Shown: piece by piece, positions 1-4,680 of the stretch | How positions within the stretch are numbered: position 1 is the first letter of the stretch | How the letters are laid out: each line of letters opens with the position of its first letter | NCBI GenBank assembly: GCA_903885895.1 | Contig: CAISKC010000443.1 | Location: 1 to 8,625, forward strand | Source: an uncultured Legionella sp. | GTDB lineage: Bacteria; Pseudomonadota; Gammaproteobacteria; Legionellales; Legionellaceae | Direction of reading: 5' to 3' | DNA: 8,625 nt | Notes under the pieces: model-generated | What the model was told of the DNA's origin: nothing | The model's input: only the letters and a program-made list of their open reading frames with translations | Database searches by the model: none | Program-made: the position numbers and the translations under genes

Positions 1-23
1 ACGATGACGCTAATACTTCTTGC

Positions 24-116
24 TCATCTTGAATTTACAGCAGTATACGGACTTAACCCTAAAGCGGTAGTAGCAAATAAAACTAATGACGCAGCAAGCA
101 ACAACATTCTTTTCAT
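24..116 (-). CDS. Very short exported-peptide ORF, probable truncated paralogue of the 274-624 gene
   Basis: The 30 codons begin ATG AAA AGA ATG and encode MKRMLLLAASLVLFATTALG followed by about ten residues (LSPYTAVNSR) and TGA. The first 20 residues form a textbook Sec signal peptide: KR at the N-terminus, a hydrophobic Leu/Ala core, and an A-L-G cleavage site. A GGAG ribosome site lies at 123-126, 6 nt before the ATG, and a good promoter lies upstream, so the start is well supported. The signal peptide, leader and promoter resemble those of the six-Cys gene at 274-624. The mature part does not: it is far too short and has no cysteine. Past the ALG site, another frame reads VKSVYCCKFKMSKKY before stopping, and its VKS matches the start of the neighbour's mature part, which hints at a frameshift. 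It may therefore be a decayed duplicate; a genuine micropeptide cannot be excluded. Function unknown. Confidence 0.5.
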   Translation of the reverse strand: MKRMLLLAASLVLFATTALGLSPYTAVNSR

Positions 117-151
117 AGTAAGCTCCTGTTAGAATTAAAATCTCCCATTTC

Positions 152-179
152 AGTATAGATCTTTTTTTTCCTTGTACAA
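152..179 (-). promoter_or_regulatory. Sigma-70 promoter of the short exported-peptide ORF
   Basis: On the minus strand TTGTAC (174-179) is followed after exactly 16 bp by TATACT (152-157), about 35 nt before the ATG at 116. The -35 box lies inside the perfect 12-bp palindrome CCTTGTACAAGG (170-181). The same boxes, spacing and palindrome core recur in front of the neighbouring gene, which raises confidence that this is a real promoter and that the palindrome may be an operator. Regulator unknown. Confidence 0.6.
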
Positions 180-224
180 GGACTTTGCTCTATAAATAAT
201 GAATTTTCCCCGGCAAATCAGAAA

Positions 225-255
225 GTGAAACTCTATTGTTTAAATTGAGTTTCAC
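225..255 (-). terminator. Hairpin downstream of the six-Cys secreted-protein gene, possible terminator
   Basis: GTGAAACTC (225-233) and GAGTTTCAC (247-255) form a perfect 9-bp inverted repeat with a 13-nt loop, 18 nt past the stop codon of the minus-strand gene at 274-624. In that direction the stem is followed only by TTTC, so the U-tract is weak and the stem is AT-rich. A competing hairpin, TTTCACC (250-256) with GGTGAAA (259-265), overlaps it. It also separates the two tandem small genes. Termination is inferred from position and symmetry only. Confidence 0.4.
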
Positions 256-273
256 CAAGGTGAAAACGACACA

Positions 274-624
274 CTACTGAGCAGCAGGTGCGGCAGAATC
301 AGGTTCGGAAGCAGGAGCAGACGCATGTCCACAGCTTAAACTTGTGTCATCCAGCGATAATATAACAGTGAAATTTTCATTTGCATCTGTTATGCAACCT
401 GATGTTGTAGAAGGCGTAAATGGTATGGAAGCACCGCTTTTGGTTAGACAGTTTACTGTGGTGTGCCCATCACATGACACCCTAATACAACCTTTGATAT
501 GATTAACATGGCACGCTTGTTCCGCTGGAGTACTCGCATTTAAACTGCCCCCACCACTTTTCACCGCAAACGCCGATGCACTCAATAAAAGCATTGACGC
601 AGATAATAAAATTACTTTTTTCAT
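274..624 (-). CDS. Small secreted six-cysteine protein, unknown function
   Basis: This is a 116-residue product. The ATG at 624 is preferred over the in-frame ATG at 696 because it is preceded by GGGAG (631-635) at 6-nt spacing and opens directly with the signal peptide MKKVILLSASMLLLSASAFA, with an A-F-A cleavage site near residue 20. The upstream ATG would put the promoter inside the coding region and bury the signal peptide. The mature chain of about 96 residues has six cysteines (in EQAC, KGC, VSC, VNC, SGC and LSC), an even number that would suit three disulfides in an oxidising compartment. It ends in an Ala/Pro/Ser-rich tail without a hydrophobic anchor. There is no lipobox Cys at the cleavage site, so it is likely periplasmic or secreted rather than a lipoprotein. 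I do not recognise the family. It has its own promoter and a probable paralogue just downstream (24-116). Confidence 0.75.
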   Translation of the reverse strand: MKKVILLSASMLLLSASAFAVKSGGGSLNASTPAEQACHVNHIKGCIRVSCDGHTTVNCLTKSGASIPFTPSTTSGCITDANENFTVILSLDDTSLSCGHASAPASEPDSAAPAAQ

Positions 625-663
625 TCTTAGCTCCCATTCATTAAAATTTAAAGCCTCATTTTC

Positions 664-691
664 AGTATAGTATTCTTTTTGTCTTGTACAA
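664..691 (-). promoter_or_regulatory. Sigma-70 promoter of the six-Cys secreted-protein gene
   Basis: On the minus strand TTGTAC (686-691) and TATACT (664-669) are separated by 16 bp, giving a predicted 5' leader of roughly 30 nt before the ATG at 624. The -35 overlaps the palindrome CTTGTACAAG (683-692). Boxes, spacing, palindrome, the following TGAAA and the GGAGCT-type ribosome site are all shared with the promoter at 152-179, so the two units look like a duplication that includes the control region. Confidence 0.65.
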
Positions 692-708
692 GGCATTTGC
701 TATATACT
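679..708 (+). promoter_or_regulatory. Possible divergent promoter for the uracil-DNA glycosylase gene
   Basis: On the plus strand TTGTCT (679-684) is followed after 18 bp by TATACT (703-708); TATATA at 701-706 gives a 16-bp alternative. It would start transcription near 715, about 20 nt before the ATG at 736. It overlaps the minus-strand promoter and shares the CTTGTACAAG palindrome, so both directions could be controlled together. The -35 match is poor, so this is tentative. Confidence 0.3.
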
Positions 709-735
709 CAATAAAACTTTCACTCGAATCCGACC

Positions 736-1350
736 ATGCATCATTATTACTTAGAAAAGATGGGGATCACGCCTTGGATCCTGCGTGAAGATCAGAACAC
801 CTTGTCTGCGCTACAATGCTTAACCAACGAAGTTGCCGCATGTACTCGTTGTCCGCTACACAGTACTCGGACGCAAACCGTCTTTGCCCGCGGTAATCCG
901 CAAGCCAAACTGATGCTAATTGGCGAGGCGCCTGGATTTCATGAGGATCAACAAGGTGTGCCCTTTGTCGGAGCTGCCGGCAGCTTATTGCATAAAATGA
1001 TCGCTTGTATCGGGTTGGATCAGGACCAAATTTATATGACCAATGTCCTAAAATGCCATTCACCTAACAATCAAGACCCGCAACCCGATGAAATGTCACA
1101 ATGCAGCACTTACTTAGCGCAACAAATAGCCATCGTAAAACCGCTGCTCATAATAGCGTTAGGCCACTTAGCCGGCCAATATCTACTGAATACGACACAG
1201 TCTTTAAGCAGCATGCGCACCCGCATGCATCAATATCAAAACATCCCTGTTATGGTGACTTATCACCCTGCTGAACTCTTAAAAAACCCTAGAGATAAAA
1301 AAATTGCTTATCAAGACTGGCTAGCTTCGCAACGCTTTTTGGCTAGCTAA
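736..1350 (+). CDS. udg: Uracil-DNA glycosylase, family 4 ([4Fe-4S] type)
   Basis: The 204-residue enzyme is predicted to excise uracil from DNA after cytosine deamination or dUMP incorporation, starting base excision repair. The four cluster cysteines of family-4 UDGs are in place: C36 and C39 (CTRCPL), C107 (NVLKCHSPNN) and C123. The uracil-binding and catalytic motif GEAPG starts at residue 63 and continues with ED, then GVPFVGAAGSLL. The C-terminal motif YHPAELLKNPR contains H177. Length is typical of the family. The ATG at 736 is chosen because YLEKMGITPWILR resembles the usual N-terminus of bacterial homologues; no clear Shine-Dalgarno is visible, and Met9 is the alternative start. It lies divergent to the small secreted-protein gene and upstream of ffs, with no apparent functional coupling to either. 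Family assignment is secure; in vivo role follows from family knowledge. Confidence 0.93.
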   Translation: MHHYYLEKMGITPWILREDQNTLSALQCLTNEVAACTRCPLHSTRTQTVFARGNPQAKLMLIGEAPGFHEDQQGVPFVGAAGSLLHKMIACIGLDQDQIYMTNVLKCHSPNNQDPQPDEMSQCSTYLAQQIAIVKPLLIIALGHLAGQYLLNTTQSLSSMRTRMHQYQNIPVMVTYHPAELLKNPRDKKIAYQDWLASQRFLAS

Positions 1351-1382
1351 ACGTATATTCTGATGGGTTCATCGCATCAACC

Positions 1383-1411
1383 TTTACATTTTAATCAAAA
1401 ATCGTTACTCT
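1383..1411 (+). promoter_or_regulatory. Candidate promoter for the SRP RNA gene (and probably dnaX)
   Basis: TTTACA (1383-1388, five of six matches to the -35 consensus) is followed after 17 bp by TACTCT (1406-1411). A second TACTCT follows immediately at 1411-1416. Initiation would fall near 1418-1425, matching the inferred 5' end of the RNA. The -10 is only moderately good. Since dnaX begins so soon after the RNA, this promoter probably serves both. Confidence 0.45.
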
Positions 1412-1424
1412 ACTCTCTCGCTAT

Positions 1425-1537
1425 GGTAGCTCTTTGAGTCCTCTCGCGGCGATAGTATGTGTGAACCCCGTCAGGTCCGGAAGGAAGCAGCGGCAGCACT
1501 TAATTCGCGTGCGGGATACGGCTCTTAGAGCCGCCAC
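1425..1537 (+). ncRNA. ffs: Signal recognition particle RNA, small bacterial type (4.5S)
   Basis: The highly conserved SRP domain IV core is present at about 1469-1491: GTCAGGTCC, the GGAA tetraloop, then GGAAGCAGC. This apical stem and its internal loop bind the Ffh M domain; the Ffh-RNA complex delivers nascent membrane proteins to FtsY at the inner membrane. The ends pair as expected for a single long hairpin: GGTAGCTCTTTGAGTCC (1425-1441) folds on GGCTCTTAGAGCCGCC (1520-1535) with a few G-U pairs and mismatches. That sets the limits at roughly 1425 and 1537, about 113 nt, the usual size for 4.5S RNA. The precise ends are inferred from the pairing. Position directly before dnaX is the normal gammaproteobacterial context. 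No U-tract terminator separates the two. Confidence 0.93.
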
Positions 1538-1555
1538 CTAAACTAGGTCCGTACC

Positions 1556-3475
1556 ATGACTTATATCGCATTAGCCCGTAAATGGCGGCCACGTACCTTT
1601 TCTGAATTGCTCGGACAAGAGCACCTGACTCGTGCACTCACACAATCACTCACGCAAAATCGTGTACACCATGCTTACCTTTTTACTGGCACACGCGGCG
1701 TTGGCAAAACCAGTGTTGCGCGCATTCTCGCCAAAGCATTGAATTGTGTACAAGGAGTGTCTGCCCTGCCTTGTTTACAATGCGATATCTGCCAAGCTAT
1801 AGAGCAAGGGCGATTTATTGACTTAATTGAAATTGATGCCGCCTCCAAAACACGAGTAGAAGACACACGTGAACTCTTGGACAATGTACAATATGCACCC
1901 ACGATTGGGCGCTATAAAGTTTATTTAATCGATGAAGTACATATGCTATCGCAACACAGTTTCAATGCGTTGCTTAAAACATTAGAAGAACCGCCTGCGC
2001 ACGTGAAATTTCTGTTAGCCACCACGGATATTCAAAAAATACCAGTCACTATTTTGTCGCGCTGTTTACAGTTTCACTTAAAACACGTGTCTGAACCGAT
2101 TATCACGGCGCATTTACAAACTATCCTGCAGTCGGAACAGGTTGACTTTGAACCTCCGGCACTCAACATGATTGCAAAAGCCGCACGCGGCAGCATGCGC
2201 GATGCCTTAAGTCTCCTCGACCAAAGCTTAGCAGGACGCACCGACACGCTCTCTGCTACCAATGTTGCAGGATTACTAGGGCAAACCACAGAAGATTATG
2301 CCATCCAATTATTACAAGCACTCTGCACGCAAGATCCACAACAGCTCATCACCATCAGTCGTCATATTGCCCAAACAGGCGGCCAATTCCGTTACGTTTT
2401 AGATGAACTGCTTGCTTATTTGCACCGTATTGCCGTATTACAAGCACTGCCTACAACACCCGCTACTGCCGGTGAACAAGCAGCGCTTTGCCCACCTTAT
2501 ATTGAATCGCAACCTGAAATTGCCCTATTTGCACAACAATTATCATCCGAAGATACGCAATTATTTTATCAAATTGGCTTAAAAGGACTTGGTGACTTGC
2601 CATTTGCTCCTACGCCAATTATTGGATTTGAGATGACGTTATTGCGCATGTATACCTTCAAACCCGCAGCCCCTGCTGCAATACCCAAACTCGCGTATCA
2701 ACAACCAAAGTCTCTTAGCCTCACACCAGACAGCCCCTCTCATTCAAAATCAGAATCTCAGCCTGTCTCTATCGCACCCCCTATTGTGCCAACACTACAT
2801 GAGCCGATTGAACCAACATTGCATGAACCAATCATGCCAACGCCACATGAGCCAATTGAACCAACACTGCATAAACCAATCCAGCCAACGCTACATGAGC
2901 CAATTGAACCAACACTGCATGAACCAATCATACCAACGCCACATGAGCCAATTGAATCAACACTGCAAGAACCAGTCGTGCCAACGCCAGATAAGGCAAT
3001 TGAACCAGCACTGCATGAACCAATCATGCCAACGCCACATGAGCCAATTGAACCAGTACTGCATGAACCAGCCTCGCCAATTGTATCTGAACTATCTCAA
3101 CCTAAAGATTGGGCCACCATCGTTACCCAATTACAATTAAGTGGTCTGGCATTATCGGCGATACAACACTCTGAATTTTTAAATAAAAGTGCCCATGAAA
3201 TCATTTTAAAAGTGGAAAAATCCCATCAATCTATCTTTACCAAACCCGTCATAACTCGTATTCAAGACAGTCTCAGTGCTTATTATCAAGAAACTATTCG
3301 ATTAACTTTGCAATATCAACAGGAATCCCTAGATTCTCCTGCTACGCAAAAAAAGCTCGCTGATATCAAACAGCATGAAAGTTTTACTCAAGCTTTACAA
3401 AGCGACCCCGTATTTCAACAATTGCAAAAAGAATTTTCTGCGGATCTGATCAAAGACACTGTTGCAGCCACGTAA
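1556..3475 (+). CDS. dnaX: DNA polymerase III clamp-loader subunit tau
   Basis: The 639-residue tau subunit is the ATPase of the clamp loader, opening and placing the beta clamp and tying the core polymerases and DnaB helicase together at the fork. The AAA+ part shows Walker A GTRGVGKT (45-52), zinc-knuckle cysteines C64, C73, C76 and C79, Walker B LIDEVH (D126, E127), sensor-1 region LLATTD (153-158) and the SRC motif (168-170). Domain III runs to about residue 370. A proline-rich linker follows, with an 8-residue repeat at about 407-508 unlike a normal linker. From W519 on, the sequence resembles the E. coli tau polymerase-binding domain, so this is full-length tau. The start has AGG at 1545-1547, 8 nt upstream. 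No slippery site occurs near residue 430, where E. coli makes gamma; one lies at codon 600. Probably co-transcribed with ffs. Confidence 0.97.
   Translation: MTYIALARKWRPRTFSELLGQEHLTRALTQSLTQNRVHHAYLFTGTRGVGKTSVARILAKALNCVQGVSALPCLQCDICQAIEQGRFIDLIEIDAASKTRVEDTRELLDNVQYAPTIGRYKVYLIDEVHMLSQHSFNALLKTLEEPPAHVKFLLATTDIQKIPVTILSRCLQFHLKHVSEPIITAHLQTILQSEQVDFEPPALNMIAKAARGSMRDALSLLDQSLAGRTDTLSATNVAGLLGQTTEDYAIQLLQALCTQDPQQLITISRHIAQTGGQFRYVLDELLAYLHRIAVLQALPTTPATAGEQAALCPPYIESQPEIALFAQQLSSEDTQLFYQIGLKGLGDLPFAPTPIIGFEMTLLRMYTFKPAAPAAIPKLAYQQPKSLSLTPDSPSHSKSESQPVSIAPPIVPTLHEPIEPTLHEPIMPTPHEPIEPTLHKPIQPTLHEPIEPTLHEPIIPTPHEPIESTLQEPVVPTPDKAIEPALHEPIMPTPHEPIEPVLHEPASPIVSELSQPKDWATIVTQLQLSGLALSAIQHSEFLNKSAHEIILKVEKSHQSIFTKPVITRIQDSLSAYYQETIRLTLQYQQESLDSPATQKKLADIKQHESFTQALQSDPVFQQLQKEFSADLIKDTVAAT
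2774..3079 (+). repeat. In-frame 24-bp tandem repeats in the dnaX linker (48-bp higher-order unit)
   Basis: From 2798 to 3079 there are eleven complete 24-bp units plus an 18-bp partial unit, all in register without indels. They encode variants of HEPIEPTL and HEPIMPTP; a more diverged unit (APPIVPTL) precedes at 2774-2797. Odd units mostly read IEPTL and even units mostly I-x-PTP, so the true period looks like 48 bp repeated about six times. Later units are more diverged (QEPVVPTP, DKAIEPAL). The repeat keeps the frame and stretches the linker between the ATPase and the polymerase-binding domain by about 100 proline-rich residues. It is not a CRISPR array: there are no spacers and it is coding. 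Confidence 0.93.
3349..3355 (+). promoter_or_regulatory. Possible -1 frameshift heptamer A AAA AAG near the end of dnaX
   Basis: Codons 598-600 read CAA AAA AAG, giving the heptamer A AAA AAG in the same phase as the E. coli dnaX frameshift site. A -1 slip would add GCT CGC and stop at TGA (3361-3363), giving a 602-residue product lacking the last ~39 residues of tau. The E. coli site sits far earlier in the gene and has a Shine-Dalgarno stimulator about 10 nt upstream plus a strong downstream hairpin. Here the nearest AGGA is at 3321-3324, too far away, and no strong hairpin is obvious. Chance occurrence is quite possible. Confidence 0.3.
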
Positions 3476-3600
3476 AATCTCCATAAATTGGCACAGTACC
3501 ACAACCGTGAGATCCTTCGGTACGCACTAGATGACGTAGCTTTTAGATCAAGCTAGCGAATCATTCACTGACTCCAGAATTTCTTTCCCATTAACTCAAA

Positions 3601-3634
3601 ATCTGTTAATATTATTGCTTGTAGATCTGTTAAT
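3601..3634 (+). repeat. Direct repeat ATCTGTTAAT before ybaB, possible control site
   Basis: The 10-mer ATCTGTTAAT occurs at 3601-3610 and 3625-3634, 24 bp apart start to start, just upstream of ybaB in the 191-nt gap after dnaX. Between the copies TATTAT (3610-3615) could be a -10 box, but no convincing -35 is found. The rest of the gap holds only weak inverted repeats: TAGCTT (3537-3542) with AAGCTA (3550-3555), and GTACC (3496-3500) with GGTAC (3519-3523). Neither has a U-tract, so no intrinsic terminator is evident after dnaX. It could be a promoter/operator for ybaB-recR or chance. Confidence 0.3.
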
Positions 3635-3666
3635 GACAGCAATTCGAACATTTAGCGAGGGATAAA

Positions 3667-4014
3667 ATGAGTGCAGCTGATTTGGGTGGAAACCTTAATG
3701 CTTTATTGAAAGAAGCGCAAAGCATGCAAGATCGCATGAAAAAAGCGCAAGAAGAATTAACCGTATTAGAAGTCACAGGCAAAGCAGGTGGCGGAATGGT
3801 AACAGTAGTCATGAATGGTCGCCATGAAGCGATTCGTGTCAACATTGCAAAATCTTTGATGGACGAAGAAGTTGAAATGTTGCAAGACTTGGTGGCTGCA
3901 GCCATTAACGATGCTGTGCGTCAAGTTGAAAAAATTTCTAAAGAAAAGATTAATCAATTAACTGCAGGTATGCAGATCCCACAAGGCTTCTTGAATGAAG
4001 AAGAGGATAAATAA
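3667..4014 (+). CDS. ybaB: YbaB/EbfC family nucleoid-associated DNA-binding protein
   Basis: The 115-residue protein matches the YbaB/EbfC family over its whole length. It has an N-terminal amphipathic helix (LLKEAQSMQDRMKKAQEEL), the LEVTGKAGGGMVTVVMNG strand region, and the C-terminal helix MLQDLVAAAINDAVRQVEK followed by GMQIPQGF, all family hallmarks (E. coli YbaB is 109 residues). Members form tweezer-like dimers that bind DNA and affect nucleoid organisation and expression; the exact role here is inferred. The start is firm: GAGGG (3657-3661) precedes the ATG by 5 nt. It lies 6 nt before recR, the usual pairing, suggesting co-transcription and perhaps a shared function in recombination repair. 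The C-terminus has an acidic extension (NEEEDK). Confidence 0.96.
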   Translation: MSAADLGGNLNALLKEAQSMQDRMKKAQEELTVLEVTGKAGGGMVTVVMNGRHEAIRVNIAKSLMDEEVEMLQDLVAAAINDAVRQVEKISKEKINQLTAGMQIPQGFLNEEEDK

Positions 4015-4020
4015 TTTCTA

Positions 4021-4611
4021 ATGGATGCATTATTACGCTTGGTCGATGCTTTACGCTGTCTACCAGGCGTTGGTCCAAAATCCGCGCAGCGCATGGTGTT
4101 TCATTTACTACAACATCAGCGCGAGCGCGGACTACATTTGGCTGACTGTTTATCTGAAGCCATGTCAACCATTCAACACTGCCAAACTTGTAATAATTAC
4201 ACGACTCAAACTATTTGCGATCTCTGCCAAAACACAGATCGTGATCCTCATTTACTATGCGTTGTAGAAAGCCCAGCAGATGTCATAGCGCTAGAACAGT
4301 GCATGCTCTATCGTGGTCGCTATTTTGTACTAATGGGTAAAATTTCTCCGTTAGATGGGATTGGTCCCGATGAAATAGGCTTACCCCGACTGCGCGCTTA
4401 TGTGCAAGAAGCCAATATTCAAGAACTAATCCTCGCACTCAGCCCCAGTATAGAAGGGCGTACTACCGTTCATTTTATTCAAGAACACCTGCGTACCCTC
4501 TCCATCAAAATCAGCCAACTAGCTCACGGCATCCCTTCTGGAGGCGAATTGGCCTTATTAGATGGGCACACTATCGGCAGCGCGTTGCGTAATCGAGAAT
4601 GCCTAATATAG
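4021..4611 (+). CDS. recR: Recombination mediator protein RecR
   Basis: The 196-residue RecR acts with RecO (and RecF) to load RecA onto SSB-coated single-stranded DNA at gaps. Visible parts in order: helix-hairpin-helix CLPGVGPKSAQRM (13-25), C4 zinc finger C54, C57, C66 and C69, the Toprim domain starting at VVESPADV (81-88) and including YFVLMGKISPLDGIGP (101-116), and the C-terminal GGELALLDGHT motif (174-184). Length is close to the E. coli protein. The start is the first ATG after the ybaB stop. GAGGA at the end of ybaB is about 13 nt upstream, longer than ideal, so translational coupling to ybaB is likely. ybaB and recR are in the same frame, separated only by TAA TTT CTA. No intrinsic terminator with a GC-rich stem follows. 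Confidence 0.96.
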   Translation: MDALLRLVDALRCLPGVGPKSAQRMVFHLLQHQRERGLHLADCLSEAMSTIQHCQTCNNYTTQTICDLCQNTDRDPHLLCVVESPADVIALEQCMLYRGRYFVLMGKISPLDGIGPDEIGLPRLRAYVQEANIQELILALSPSIEGRTTVHFIQEHLRTLSIKISQLAHGIPSGGELALLDGHTIGSALRNRECLI

Positions 4612-4617
4612 GCGCAA

Positions 4618-4674
4618 TTAGAATAAATTTTATTTGTATCCTATAATAAATGATAAGTATGGAAACGTTATAGG
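4618..4674 (+). promoter_or_regulatory. Promoter and inverted repeat before the 1224-codon gene
   Basis: A perfect TATAAT (4642-4647) has a weak -35 TTAGAA (4618-4623) at 18-bp spacing. This implies transcription from about 4654 and a leader of under 30 nt. CCTATAA (4640-4646) and TTATAGG (4668-4674) form a perfect 7-bp inverted repeat with a 21-nt interval, covering both the -10 box and the AGG ribosome site (4672-4674). It could be an operator, since only the right arm would be in the mRNA. No TTAA-type PmrA box as found before some Legionella or Coxiella effector genes was seen. The promoter makes this gene separable from the recR operon. Confidence 0.5.
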
Positions 4675-4680
4675 TTCAAC

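Noticed and set aside
625..696. An upstream in-frame ATG giving a 140-residue version of the six-Cys secreted protein.
   Set aside because: It would place the promoter boxes inside the coding sequence and hide the signal peptide; the ATG at 624 has a good ribosome site.
767..1063. Minus-strand open frame of 98 codons opposite the uracil-DNA glycosylase gene.
   Set aside because: No ribosome site or recognisable protein pattern; the plus-strand gene is certain.
1520..1532. Hairpin GGCTC/GAGCC as an intrinsic terminator of the SRP RNA.
   Set aside because: No U-tract follows, and these bases are needed for the long SRP RNA helix.
2774..3079. CRISPR-like regular repeats.
   Set aside because: Units are contiguous with no unique spacers, and they keep the dnaX frame throughout.
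2758..3140. Additional long open frames on both strands across the dnaX linker, rich in Cys/Ser/Gly or in Gln/His/Asn.
   Set aside because: They are shadows of the 24-bp in-frame repeat read in other frames; they lack ribosome sites and the true frame is unambiguous DnaX.
4622..4634. AATAAA/TTTATT inverted repeat after recR as a terminator.
   Set aside because: The loop would be a single nucleotide and the stem has only A-T pairs, so it would not form a functional intrinsic terminator.
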